Assembly (NCBI RefSeq): GCF_016919445.1
Contig: NZ_CP070356.1
Location: 3,847,502 to 3,911,501, forward strand
Source of the DNA: Pseudomonas sp. PDNC002
GTDB lineage: Bacteria; Pseudomonadota; Gammaproteobacteria; Pseudomonadales; Pseudomonadaceae
Reading direction: 5' to 3'
DNA length: 64,000 nt
Position 1 is the stretch's first letter. The number at the start of each line of letters is the position of its first letter. Both the position numbers and the translations under genes were made by a program. This document shows, in pieces, positions 54,540 through 63,302 of this stretch. The notes beneath the pieces were generated by a model that was given only the letters and a program-made list of their open reading frames with translations, did no database searches and was not told the DNA's origin.

Positions 54540-55496
54540 ATGCCGCACACCATTACCGTCCATTACGCCCAGGGCATCCTGCAGGCCGCCCAGCGCCTGG
54601 GTCTGCCATTACCCGCCGACCTGCGCGCCGAGACCGTCGAAGCGCGCATCCCGCTGCACAGCCAGGATGCCTTCTGGGACAGCATCTGCGCCGCTTCCGG
54701 TGACCCGTTGCTGGGCCTGCGCCTGGGCAGCGCGCTGCAAGTGGGGCACCTGGACATGGTCGGGGCGCTTTTGATGAGCTGCGAGCATTTCGGCGAGGCG
54801 CTGGAAGCCTTGCTGGAGTACTACCCGATCATCGCCGAAGGCAGTGAATTCCAGCTGGAGCAGGAGCCGGCGCAGGTGCGTCTGGTGTACCGGCCCAGTT
54901 ACGCCGTGCGCCGCGAGGAGCGCGTCGAGGCGGCGCTGGCCAGCCTCGTGCACCTGACGCGCTGGATCACCGGCGCACAGGTGTCGCCGGCCGCCGTGGC
55001 CTTCGCTCACCAGGCGCGGGGCGAGGCCCGGTTCTATGGCGAGATACTGGCGTGCCCGGTGACGTTCGACGCGGCCCAGAACGCCCTGTGCTTCGCCGTC
55101 GGCGATCTGGGCGTGCCGTTGATCCAGGCTAACGCCTTGATGCGCGAGCACCTGCGCGCCCTGGCCGACGCTCAGCTCGAGCGCCTGGGTGCGCAAAGCC
55201 TGGCGGGGCGGGTCCAGCAACTGCTGCGGCAGAACCCGCGCTGGGGCAAGGAGAAGGTGGCGGAGCAACTGGAACTCAGCGGCCGTCACCTCAACCGCAA
55301 GCTGGCCGACGAAGGCACCAGCTTCAAGCTCCTGCGCGAACAGGTGCTGCATGCCATGGCCGAGCAGTTGCTGCGCGATTCGCCACGGTTGTCGGAAGTG
55401 GCCGAGCGCCTGGGGTTCTCCGACGAGAGTGCCTTCGCCAAGGCGTTCCGTCGCTGGAGCGGCATGACGCCCGGGCAGTTCCGCCAGGGCGCCTGA
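54540..55496 (+). CDS. AraC-family transcriptional regulator
   Basis: 318 aa. N-terminal arabinose-binding-regulator-type domain (LLGLRLGSALQVGHLDMVGALLMSCEHFGEALEALLEYY) and C-terminal double helix-turn-helix (VAEQLELSGRHLNRKLADEG; LSEVAERLGFSDESAFAKAFRRWSGMTPGQFR). Close in form to OruR/ArgR-unrelated AraC regulators of amino-acid catabolism. Expected to activate the divergent BASS-TauE-amidohydrolase operon. No clear Shine-Dalgarno precedes ATG 54540. Confidence 0.93.
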   Translation: MPHTITVHYAQGILQAAQRLGLPLPADLRAETVEARIPLHSQDAFWDSICAASGDPLLGLRLGSALQVGHLDMVGALLMSCEHFGEALEALLEYYPIIAEGSEFQLEQEPAQVRLVYRPSYAVRREERVEAALASLVHLTRWITGAQVSPAAVAFAHQARGEARFYGEILACPVTFDAAQNALCFAVGDLGVPLIQANALMREHLRALADAQLERLGAQSLAGRVQQLLRQNPRWGKEKVAEQLELSGRHLNRKLADEGTSFKLLREQVLHAMAEQLLRDSPRLSEVAERLGFSDESAFAKAFRRWSGMTPGQFRQGA

Positions 55497-55502
55497 TAGC
55501 TC

Positions 55503-55724
55503 CTACTGCCGGTTCGTTGGTGATGTGGCGGGCCTGGAAGCTTCAGGGATGCTGCGCTGCAGTTCGATGCTCTTCGCGCCAGAGAAGCCCGGCACGAGCA
55601 GGCGATCCGCGCCAGCCAGCAGCAGGAGCAGCGCGACAGCGCCGATCCAGTAGAGCAGGTCGTAGTCCAGGGGCCAGCCCCGGTGCTGCCGTTGGGAGCG
55701 AAGAGGGGATTGGCTGTCTTTCAT
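55503..55724 (-). CDS. Small single-span membrane protein, 73 aa
   Basis: MKDSQSPLRSQRQHRGWPLD, then one strong hydrophobic helix (YWIGAVALLLLLAGADRLLV) and a polar tail. No known family recognised. The start at 55724 is chosen because the upstream extension to 55799 adds a poorly conserved-looking arm. It converges on the AraC gene, leaving 6 bp between stops. A real but hypothetical gene. Confidence 0.55.
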   Translation of the reverse strand: MKDSQSPLRSQRQHRGWPLDYDLLYWIGAVALLLLLAGADRLLVPGFSGAKSIELQRSIPEASRPATSPTNRQ

Positions 55725-55894
55725 GGCAGTCACCGCGAACAGGTGGATGGGAAGCAAGGCCAGGGTGGCGGGTAGCCGGGATCTGGATTCGCTGACCATT
55801 GTCCTGGGCGCGGTGGCGCCTGGAGTTCAGGGAGCTCTGTAGGATGAGTAGGAATTTACTCTGTCTGAAATAGGTATTCCGTCCTGCGGAAAAC

Positions 55895-57046
55895 TTACGC
55901 CCCCGGTAGGGTCTTGTTCTTTGGCCACAACAGCCACAGCTGGCCGTCCTGCTTCATGTGCCCGGCCAGTTCGCCGGCGGCATCGCCGGTGCCCCAGAAC
56001 AGGTCCGCGCGCACTTCGCCGACGATGGCGCCGCCGGTGTCCTGCGCCGCGACCGGGCGTACCACCGAAGTCCCATCCGGGCGGGTGGTGGACAGCCACA
56101 TCAGGCTGCCCAGCGGAATCACCTTGCGGTCGATGGCCACGCTGTAGCCGGGAGTCAGCGGCACGTTGAGCGAGCCGCGCGGGCCCTCGTTGCTGTCCGG
56201 ACGCTGGCTGAAGAAGACATAGCTGGGGTTGCTCGCCAACAGTTCGTCGACGCGCTGCGGGTGGGCGCGGGCCCAGTCGCGGATGCGCGCCATGCTGACT
56301 TCTTCCTTGCTCAGCTCACCCTGTTCCACCAGCCAGCGGCCAACGGGCTTGTAGGGGCGACCGTTCTGGTCGGCGTAGCCCAGGCGCAGCTGGCGGCCGG
56401 AGCTCAACTGCACCCGGCCCGAACCCTGGATCTGCAGGAATTGCAGATCCATCTGATCGGGCAGCCAGGCCAGTACCGGCGCATTCACGCCATCGCGGCG
56501 GATGCCGGCAGCGTCGGCGTAGGGCACCAGGGTGTTGCCTTCGAGCTTGCCGCGCAGGCGCTTGCCCTTGAGTTCGGGGTAGACGCTGTCCAGCGCGACG
56601 GTGATCAGGTCTTTGGGCACGCCATACACGGGCACGCTGTGCTTGGCGTCGCGTTGCAGGCTGCCGCGGTAGACGGGTTCGTAGTAGCCGGTGATCAGAC
56701 CGTTCCTGCTGCCTTCGCCGGAACGCAGCTGGTAGGGCTGCAGCTGGGCCTGCATGAACTGGCGGATCGCCGGGGCGGAAGCCGGCACGCTCGCAGCTTC
56801 GGCGCAGGTCGAAGCCCAGATGTCATCTTTCTTCAGGCGTACCGCGCAGGCCGAGCGCCAGGCACTGAAGCCTTGCAGCACGTCGGTGTCGGCAGTCTGG
56901 GGCAGGTCCGACCAGTCGACCTTGGAATAGGTGGGCGCCTGGGCCTCTTCGGGCTTTTTGCCGAACAGGCCACAGCCCGAAAGCAGGGTGGTGAAACACA
57001 GGGTGGCGAGGAGAGGGCGGGTCCAGTGGCGGGACGAATCGGTCAC
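55895..57046 (-). CDS. mltA: Membrane-bound lytic murein transglycosylase A
   Basis: 383 aa lipoprotein: lipobox LLSGC with Cys25. MltA domain blocks GLITGYYEPVYRGS and VPVYGVPKDLI, the LQIQGSGRVQL segment, and the 3D domain near the end with the catalytic-type Asp in AAQDTGGAIVGEVRADLFWG. It cleaves glycan strands to 1,6-anhydromuropeptides at the outer membrane. Length and motif order are standard. Divergent from polB. Confidence 0.96.
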   Translation of the reverse strand: MTDSSRHWTRPLLATLCFTTLLSGCGLFGKKPEEAQAPTYSKVDWSDLPQTADTDVLQGFSAWRSACAVRLKKDDIWASTCAEAASVPASAPAIRQFMQAQLQPYQLRSGEGSRNGLITGYYEPVYRGSLQRDAKHSVPVYGVPKDLITVALDSVYPELKGKRLRGKLEGNTLVPYADAAGIRRDGVNAPVLAWLPDQMDLQFLQIQGSGRVQLSSGRQLRLGYADQNGRPYKPVGRWLVEQGELSKEEVSMARIRDWARAHPQRVDELLASNPSYVFFSQRPDSNEGPRGSLNVPLTPGYSVAIDRKVIPLGSLMWLSTTRPDGTSVVRPVAAQDTGGAIVGEVRADLFWGTGDAAGELAGHMKQDGQLWLLWPKNKTLPGA

Positions 57047-57197
57047 GGGCGAGTCCTGGCAGGCAAACGAAAGCCCGCTAGCTTGGGCAGACGCGGGGCG
57101 TGCGTCAAACGCATCGGTCGGATTTACACGCCTTGCAACGAATCCGCGGGCGGACCGGTAGAATGACGTTCTGATTCGACAGACGGGTGGTTAGAGC

Positions 57198-59558
57198 GTG
57201 GAGGTACGGCAGGGTTTCGTCCTGACCCGACATTGGCGGGATACGCCCGAAGGCACCGAGGTGGGCTTCTGGCTGGCCACGGACGAGGGGCCGCGACACG
57301 TCGTGCTACCGCCACAGACGTCGGTGGCCTTCGTGCCGGCGGAGCAGCGCGCCCGCGCCGAGAAGCTCCTGGCCGGCGAGCGTGGCGCGGAACTGCGTCC
57401 GCTGGACTTGCGCGACTTCCAGCTGCGTCCGGTGCTGGGCCTGTACTGCCCGCAGCATCGCCAGTTGATGAACCTGGAAAAGCGCCTGCGCGAAGCGGGC
57501 GTCGAGGTGCTCGAGGCGGACATCCGCCCGCCCGAGCGCTATCTGATGGAGCGCTTCATCACCGCGCCGGTGGCGTTCAGCGGCGAGCCGGGTGATGACG
57601 GCCGTCTGGTTGTCGCGCAGTTGCGCCCCACGCCCGAGTATCGACCCAAGCTGAGGTTGGCCTCGCTGGACATCGAGACCAATATCCATGGCGATCTCTA
57701 TTCCATCGCCCTGGAAGGCTGCGGCCAGCGCCAGGTCTACATGCTCGGCCCCGCCAATGGCGTCGACGGCGAGCGTGATTTCGACCTGGAATACTGCGCC
57801 AGTCGCGCCGAGCTGCTGGAGCGCCTGAACCAGTGGCTGGCCGAGCACGACCCGGACGCTATCATCGGTTGGAACCTGGTGCAGTTCGACCTGCGGGTGC
57901 TTCAGGAGCACGCCAAGCGCCTGGATATCCCGCTGCGCCTGGGCCGTGGCGGCGACGAGATGGGCTGGCGCCAGCATGCGTCCTCGAAGCATTACTTCGC
58001 CGCGGCCGCCGGCCGGCTGATCATCGACGGCATCGAAGCGTTGCGCTCGGCATTCTGGAGTTTCCCTTCGTTCAGCCTGGAAAGCGTCTCGCAGAGCCTG
58101 CTTGGCGAGGGCAAGTCCATCGACAACCCCTACGACCGCATGGCCGAGATCGACCGCCGCTTCGCCGAGGACAAGCCCGCCCTGGCGAAATACAACCTCA
58201 AGGACTGCGAGCTGGTCACGCGCATCTTCGAGAAGACCCGCATCCTCGACTTCCTCCTCGAGCGCGCCAGCGTCACCGGCTTGCCGGCGGACCGCAGCGG
58301 TGGTTCGGTGGCCGCCTTCACCCACCTTTACCTGCCGGCGATGCACCGGCTGGGCTACGTGGCGCCCAATCTGGGCGGCAAGGCGCCGGAGGCCAGTCCC
58401 GGCGGTTTCGTCATGGATTCTCGGCCAGGGCTTTACGAGTCGGTGCTGGTGCTGGACTACAAGAGCCTGTATCCGTCGATCATCCGCACCTTCCTGATCG
58501 ACCCGGTCGGGCTGGTGGAGGGGCTCAGCGATCCGTCGGACGAGGCCTCGATTCCGGGCTTCCGCGGCGGGCGTTTCTCCCGCACCCGGCATTGCCTGCC
58601 GGCCATCGTCGAGCGCGTCTGGCAGGGGCGCGACGCCGCCAAGCGCGACGGCAACGCGCCGCTGTCCCAGGCGCTGAAAATCATCATGAATGCCTTCTAC
58701 GGCGTGCTTGGCTCCAGCGGCTGCCGCTTCTTCGATCCGCGCCTGGCGTCGTCCATCACCATGCGCGGCCACGAGATCATGCGCCGCACCCGCGAGCTGA
58801 TCGAAGGGCAAGGGCACAAGGTGATCTATGGCGACACCGATTCCACCTTCGTCTGGCTCGGCCGGGCCCATGGCGAGGAAGAGGCCGCCGAGATCGGTCG
58901 TGCGTTGGTGCTTCACGTCAACCAGTGGTGGGTCGAGCACCTGCGCGAGGAATACGGACTGGAGAGCGCGCTGGAGATCCAGTTCGAACGACACTTCCGG
59001 CGCTTCCTGATGCCGACGATCCGCGGCGCCGAGGAGGGCAGCAAGAAGCGCTATGCGGGCCTGGTGCGACGCCCCGACGGCAGCGACGAAATGGTCTTCA
59101 AGGGCCTGGAGACCGTACGCACCGACTGGTCGCCGCTGGCCCAGCAGTTCCAGCAGGAGCTCTACCTGCGCATCTTCCAGCGTCAGCCGTACCGCGATTA
59201 CGTCCGCGACTACGTGAATCGCACCCTCGCTGGCGCGCAGGACGATCTGCTGGTTTTCCGCAAGCGCCTGCGCCGCCAACTGGGCGACTACGAGCGCAAC
59301 GTGCCGCCCCATGTACGCGCCGCGCGGATCGCCGACGACTACAACGAACGCCAGGGTCGACCGCGCCAGTACCAGCGTGGTGGCTGGATCAGCTACGTGA
59401 TCACGGTCAATGGCCCGGAACCGCTGGAGACGCTCAGCTCGCCGATCGACTACGACCATTATGTCAGCCGGCAGCTACAGCCGATTGCCGACGCGATCCT
59501 GCCGTTCGTGGAGGACGATTTCAGCGCGCTGATCGACAAGCAGATGGGGCTCTTCTGA
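57198..59558 (+). CDS. polB: DNA polymerase II (family B)
   Basis: 786 aa. Exonuclease motif SLDIETN, ExoII NLVQFDLRVL (IIGWNLVQFD), polymerase motif A DYKSLYPSIIRTF, motif B KIIMNAFYGVLGS and motif C YGDTDSTFVW. These are the family-B polymerase and 3'-5' proofreading sites. GTG 57198 is the start (EVRQGFVLTRHWRD); no obvious LexA box was found upstream, although E. coli polB is SOS-controlled. A -10-like TAGAAT lies at 57159. Ended by a strong terminator. Confidence 0.96.
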   Translation: MEVRQGFVLTRHWRDTPEGTEVGFWLATDEGPRHVVLPPQTSVAFVPAEQRARAEKLLAGERGAELRPLDLRDFQLRPVLGLYCPQHRQLMNLEKRLREAGVEVLEADIRPPERYLMERFITAPVAFSGEPGDDGRLVVAQLRPTPEYRPKLRLASLDIETNIHGDLYSIALEGCGQRQVYMLGPANGVDGERDFDLEYCASRAELLERLNQWLAEHDPDAIIGWNLVQFDLRVLQEHAKRLDIPLRLGRGGDEMGWRQHASSKHYFAAAAGRLIIDGIEALRSAFWSFPSFSLESVSQSLLGEGKSIDNPYDRMAEIDRRFAEDKPALAKYNLKDCELVTRIFEKTRILDFLLERASVTGLPADRSGGSVAAFTHLYLPAMHRLGYVAPNLGGKAPEASPGGFVMDSRPGLYESVLVLDYKSLYPSIIRTFLIDPVGLVEGLSDPSDEASIPGFRGGRFSRTRHCLPAIVERVWQGRDAAKRDGNAPLSQALKIIMNAFYGVLGSSGCRFFDPRLASSITMRGHEIMRRTRELIEGQGHKVIYGDTDSTFVWLGRAHGEEEAAEIGRALVLHVNQWWVEHLREEYGLESALEIQFERHFRRFLMPTIRGAEEGSKKRYAGLVRRPDGSDEMVFKGLETVRTDWSPLAQQFQQELYLRIFQRQPYRDYVRDYVNRTLAGAQDDLLVFRKRLRRQLGDYERNVPPHVRAARIADDYNERQGRPRQYQRGGWISYVITVNGPEPLETLSSPIDYDHYVSRQLQPIADAILPFVEDDFSALIDKQMGLF

Positions 59559-59577
59559 AACCTGGAACGCTGACATG

Positions 59578-59605
59578 AAAAAGGCCGGCATTTGCCGGCC
59601 TTTTT
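59578..59605. terminator. Bidirectional rho-independent terminator
   Basis: AAAAAGGCCGGCA, TT, TGCCGGCCTTTTT. A perfect 13-bp stem that carries an A-tract on one side and a T-tract on the other, located between the convergent polB and queD genes, so it serves both. Confidence 0.95.
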
Positions 59606-59621
59606 CATGGCTTGGAGCGCA

Positions 59622-59978
59622 TCAGTCGCCGCGGTATTCGCAGCCACTGGTGCAGGTTTCGTGCACGCGCACCTTGGACAGTTCCGGCAGCAGCGGCTTG
59701 AGCTGTTGCCAGATCCAGCGGCAGAGGTTCTCGCTGGTGGGATTCTCCAGGCCGGGAATGTCGTTCAGGTAGTTGTGGTCGAGCTGGTCGTAGATCGGCT
59801 TGAAGATCTGCTTGATCTCGGCGAAATCGCGGATCCAGCCGGTGTGCGGATCGACTTCACCTTCGATGTAGATGGCCGCCCGGAACGAGTGGCCATGCAG
59901 GCGGCCGCACTGGTGTCCGGCGGGGACGTGGGGCAGGCGGTGGGCGGATTCGAAGGTGAATTCTTTGAACAGTTCCAA
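59622..59978 (-). CDS. queD: 6-carboxy-5,6,7,8-tetrahydropterin synthase (QueD)
   Basis: 118 aa from TTG 59978. Zinc-binding histidines in FESAHRLP and GRLHGHSF, catalytic Cys in HQCGRLHGH, and [19 protein letters not shown] and [13 protein letters not shown]. It converts dihydroneopterin triphosphate into carboxytetrahydropterin in queuosine/7-deazaguanine synthesis. The TTG start gives the usual QueD length; the ATG at 60038 would put a perfect hairpin (60001-60022) inside the coding region, so it is not favoured. Confidence 0.92.
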   Translation of the reverse strand: MELFKEFTFESAHRLPHVPAGHQCGRLHGHSFRAAIYIEGEVDPHTGWIRDFAEIKQIFKPIYDQLDHNYLNDIPGLENPTSENLCRWIWQQLKPLLPELSKVRVHETCTSGCEYRGD

Positions 59979-60000
59979 GGTGCTGCGCTCTGTGACGATC

Positions 60001-60022
60001 GCCGGCCCGGAAACGGGCCGGC
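60001..60022 (-). terminator. GC hairpin between fhpR and queD
   Basis: GCCGGCCCG, loop of four, CGGGCCGGC: a perfect 9-bp stem located 23 bp before queD and 64 bp after the fhpR stop. It lacks a T-run; probably a terminator for fhpR or a 5' leader stem of queD. Confidence 0.5.
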
Positions 60023-60085
60023 CGGAAAATGGGCGCATAGTCTATCACCAACGCGCCGCCCGGACCGGCCCTCCCGGCCAGCGGT

Positions 60086-61642
60086 TCACTTGATCGCCAG
60101 GCGCCTCGCCAGGCGGTTCAGGTTGGCGCGGTCCAGGCCCATTTCGCGGGCCACCGCGGCCCAGTTGCCGTCGTGGCGCTCCAGGCTCTGGCTGATCATC
60201 CTGCGCTGGAATGCGTCCACTGCCGGGCGCAGTTCGCCAGCGGGCGCGGCTTCCGTTTCCCGGGAACTGTCCGACGCCTGGTCCTGCGAAGGGCTGGCGA
60301 AGCCGGTCAGCGCCAGGTCGTCGGCTGCGAGGCTGAGGATGCGCGAGCGCTGCGACTGATTGGCCAAGGCCTTGAGCGAGGCACGACCGATCAGGTGCTC
60401 GAGTTCGCGCACATTGCCCGGCCAGGCATAGTCCAACAGCGCGGCCTGGGCTTCGCGGGTCAGGCGCAGGCTGCGCAGGCCCAGGCGCGGGCGGTTCTGT
60501 TCGAGGAAATAGCCGGCCAGCAACAGGACGTCGTTGCCGCGCTCGCGCAGCGGCGGCACGCGCAGCGGGTAGACGCTCAGCCGATGATAGAGATCGGCGC
60601 GGAAGCGCCCGGCGCGCACTTCCTCGGCGAGGTCGCGGTTGGTGGCCGCGATCAGCCGCACATCTACGTGATGCTCGCGATCCGAGCCCAGACGTTGCAA
60701 CTGGCCGCTCTGCAGTACCCGCAACAGTTTGGCCTGGATCGCCAGGGGCAGTTCGCCCACTTCGTCAAGGAACAGGGTGCCGCCATCGGCCAGCTCGAAC
60801 TTGCCCCGGCGTTCGCCTATCGCGCCGGAGAAGGCGCCGCGCACGTGGCCGAACAGCTCGCTTTCCACCAGGGTTTCCGGCAGCGCGGCGCAGTTGAGGC
60901 TGATCAACGGCTCCCCGCGGCGCAGCGAATGAGCATGGATGGACTGGGCGACCAGTTCCTTGCCGACGCCGGTCTCGCCGGTGATCAGCACGCTGAGGTC
61001 GCTGCCGGCGACCAGTTGGATCTCGTCCATCAGCCCCTGGTGCGCCTTGCTCTGGCCCACCAGTTCGCGGGGCTGTTCGCCCGAGGCGCGCTGGTAGGCG
61101 TCGGCGCGTTGTTGTTCATGGGCGGCCAGTTCGGCCAGGTCGAGCATGCGCTGGCTTGCCTTGACCGTGGCGGCGGCCAGGCTGGCGAAGGCTTCCAGGT
61201 TGTCGAGGTCACCGCTGGAGAATCGGGCGGGGTCCAGCGCGTCCAAGGTCAGCAGTCCCCAGGGCTGTTCGTCGAGGAACAGCGGGCAGCCCAGGCAGTC
61301 GTGGACTTCCAGATGGCCATGCAGGCCTTCCACCAGGCCGTCGTAGGGATCGGGCAGGCCGCAGTCGGCGGCGAAGTGGGTCGGTCCGGGGCGTTCGAGC
61401 AGGGCACTCAGGCGCGGGTGTTCGCTGATCTTGAAGCGCCGACCCAGGGTGTCCGGGCTGAGCCCGTCGACGGCCAACGGCACCAACTGATCGCCTTCAA
61501 GGCGCAGCAGGGCGGTGGCATCGCATGGCAGCAGGCCGCGAAGCGCTTCCAGCAAGCGACGATAGCGTTCGCTTTCGGGCAGTTCGCGGGAGAGATCGGC
61601 GACCAGCGGGAGAAGGGTGGCCAGCAAGGGGTTTCGGGTCAT
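60086..61642 (-). CDS. fhpR: NorR-type sigma54 activator of flavohaemoprotein (FhpR)
   Basis: 518 aa. N-terminal GAF domain that in NorR holds a mononuclear iron sensing NO, AAA+ domain with Walker A GETGVGKE, sigma54-contact loop GAFSGA (variant of GAFTGA), Walker B LFLDEV, arginine finger region and C-terminal Fis-type helix-turn-helix (NWAAVAREMGLDRANLNRLA). It turns on the divergent fhp gene under NO. ATG 61642 has GAGG upstream; one of its own binding sites overlaps the start codon, suggesting autorepression. Confidence 0.93.
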   Translation of the reverse strand: MTRNPLLATLLPLVADLSRELPESERYRRLLEALRGLLPCDATALLRLEGDQLVPLAVDGLSPDTLGRRFKISEHPRLSALLERPGPTHFAADCGLPDPYDGLVEGLHGHLEVHDCLGCPLFLDEQPWGLLTLDALDPARFSSGDLDNLEAFASLAAATVKASQRMLDLAELAAHEQQRADAYQRASGEQPRELVGQSKAHQGLMDEIQLVAGSDLSVLITGETGVGKELVAQSIHAHSLRRGEPLISLNCAALPETLVESELFGHVRGAFSGAIGERRGKFELADGGTLFLDEVGELPLAIQAKLLRVLQSGQLQRLGSDREHHVDVRLIAATNRDLAEEVRAGRFRADLYHRLSVYPLRVPPLRERGNDVLLLAGYFLEQNRPRLGLRSLRLTREAQAALLDYAWPGNVRELEHLIGRASLKALANQSQRSRILSLAADDLALTGFASPSQDQASDSSRETEAAPAGELRPAVDAFQRRMISQSLERHDGNWAAVAREMGLDRANLNRLARRLAIK

Positions 61643-61693
61643 TTTGACCTCTTTGAAGTCTTTTAGACTCGGAATGGTTGCAGTCATTATGAC
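61638..61693. promoter_or_regulatory. Three NorR/FhpR enhancer sites
   Basis: GTCATTTTGAC (61638-61648), GTCTTTTAGAC (61658-61668) and GTCATTATGAC (61683-61693) all fit GT-N7-AC with inner dyad symmetry. Their spacing, 20 and 25 bp, and number, three, are the same kind as for E. coli NorR upstream of norVW. Confidence 0.85.
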
Positions 61694-61735
61694 TCAATAA
61701 AAGACAAAAGGCCCGCCAATACTGGGCTGTAGGGT

Positions 61736-61751
61736 TGGCACGCTTCCTGAA
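61736..61751 (+). promoter_or_regulatory. Probable sigma54 promoter of fhp
   Basis: TGGCACG-CTTC-CTGAA. The -24 element is perfect but the -12 element reads CTGAA instead of TTGCA. Correct distance from the FhpR sites and 61 bp before the fhp start. Confidence 0.65.
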
Positions 61752-61812
61752 ATACATCTGACAGAAAGTACAGACAGACCACTCGCTGTCTGGTCAACCC
61801 GAGGAGATCCAC

Positions 61813-62994
61813 ATGCTGTCCAACGAACACCGTACCCTGGTCAAGGCCACCGTCCCGCTGCTGGAGACCGGCGGAGAGACCCTGACCCAGCATTTCTACA
61901 AGATGATGCTCAGCGAGTACCCGGAAGTTCGTCCGCTGTTCAACCAGGCCCATCAGGCCTCGGGCGACCAGCCCCGTGCGCTGGCCAACGGCGTGCTGAT
62001 GTACGCGCGCCACATCGATGAGCTGGAACAGCTCGGCCCGCTGGTGGCGAAGATCGTCAACAAGCACGTTGCTCTGCAGATCCAGCCGCAGCACTACCCG
62101 ATCGTCGGTACCTGCCTGCTGCGCGCGATCCGTGAAGTGCTGGGCGAGGAAATCGCTACCCCGCAAGTGATCGATGCCTGGGCCGCCGCCTATGGCCAAC
62201 TGGCCGACATCCTGATCGGCGCCGAGGAGTCGGTGTATCAGCAGAATGCCGAGCAGCATGGTGGCTGGCGTGGCGCCCGGCGCTTCCGCGTCGCCCGCAA
62301 GGAGACCGAGAGCGAGGAGATCACCTCGTTCTACTTCCAGCCGCTGGATGGCGCGCCGTTGCTGGATTTCCAGCCGGGCCAGTACATCGGCCTCTCGCTG
62401 GACATCGATGGCGAGGAAGTACGTCGCACCTATTCGCTGTCCGACGCGCCCAATGGCCGTGAATACCGCATCAGCGTGAAGCGCGAGCCTGAAGGCAAGG
62501 CGTCCAACTATCTGCATGACCGTCTGAATGCAGGTGATGAACTGGACCTGTTCCCACCGGCGGGCGACTTCGTCCTGCGCGACGGCGACAAGCCGCTGGC
62601 CTTGATCACCGCTGGCGTCGGCATCACCCCGGCCCTGGCCATGCTCAAGCCGGCGCTGGAGTCGGGCCGGGAAGTGCATTTCATCCATTGTGCCCGCCAT
62701 GGCGGCGTACACGCGTTCCGCGAGTGGGTCGAGGCGCAGTCCGATGCGCATCCGCAGCTCAAGCACTACGTCTGCTACAGCGAGCCGCGCGCCCAGGATA
62801 CTTCCCATGCCGAAGGCTTCCTCAGCCGCGAGCTGCTTGCCGATTGGCTGCCGGAAGACCGTGACCTGGACGCTTACTTCCTCGGGCCCAAACCGTTCAT
62901 GGCCCAGGTGAAGCGTCACCTGCGCGAGATCGGCGTACCCGAGCAACAGTCCCACTACGAGTTCTTCGGCCCGGCCAGCGCGCTGGAGGCCTGA
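61813..62994 (+). CDS. fhp: Flavohaemoprotein, nitric oxide dioxygenase
   Basis: 393 aa. Globin domain with Tyr29, Gln53 and proximal His85 exactly where Hmp has them; then ferredoxin-reductase domains with RTYSLSDAP (FAD) and TAGVGITPALAML (NAD), ending HYEFFGPASAL. It oxidises NO to nitrate with O2 and NADH in the cytoplasm. GAGGAG upstream of ATG 61813. Activated by FhpR from the divergent sites. Confidence 0.97.
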   Translation: MLSNEHRTLVKATVPLLETGGETLTQHFYKMMLSEYPEVRPLFNQAHQASGDQPRALANGVLMYARHIDELEQLGPLVAKIVNKHVALQIQPQHYPIVGTCLLRAIREVLGEEIATPQVIDAWAAAYGQLADILIGAEESVYQQNAEQHGGWRGARRFRVARKETESEEITSFYFQPLDGAPLLDFQPGQYIGLSLDIDGEEVRRTYSLSDAPNGREYRISVKREPEGKASNYLHDRLNAGDELDLFPPAGDFVLRDGDKPLALITAGVGITPALAMLKPALESGREVHFIHCARHGGVHAFREWVEAQSDAHPQLKHYVCYSEPRAQDTSHAEGFLSRELLADWLPEDRDLDAYFLGPKPFMAQVKRHLREIGVPEQQSHYEFFGPASALEA

Positions 62995-63044
62995 ACCTGA
63001 GCGCCGGTCCGATGGCGGGCCGGCGCAACCCGAGGAGGTGTGTG

Positions 63045-63302
63045 ATGGAAAGTCTTTTCGCCTGCCCGCAACGCAATCTGTCGATGTCCTGGTCACTGCT
63101 GACCGGCGGGCTCGTGCTTCTGCTGCTGGGAATCGTGGGAGCCTATTTCGTCGATGGCTATCTGAACCTGCAAAGCGTTGTCGCAGCGCATGCCTTCACC
63201 ATCCTGGGCCCGACATTATTGAAACTGGGCTATGTGCTTCGGCTCATTGCCCAGCACCAGATGCGCAAGGACGGATGGGAGGCCTGCTGTGTTACTGGTT
63301 GA
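63045..63302 (+). CDS. Small membrane protein of the fhp-nnrS operon
   Basis: 85 aa. MESLFACPQRNLSMSW then two hydrophobic stretches (LLTGGLVLLLLGIVGAYFVDG; AHAFTILGPTLLKLGYVLRL). A gene of this kind sits at the same place between fhp and nnrS in P. aeruginosa. AGGAGG lies 7 bases before ATG 63045. Overlaps the nnrS start by 14 bp. Likely part of NO stress response; function unknown. Confidence 0.8.
   Translation: MESLFACPQRNLSMSWSLLTGGLVLLLLGIVGAYFVDGYLNLQSVVAAHAFTILGPTLLKLGYVLRLIAQHQMRKDGWEACCVTG

Noticed and set aside
57047-57197. LexA box upstream of polB
   Set aside because: Looked for CTG-N10-CAG; only CTG-N6-CAG near 57171 was found, which does not fit.
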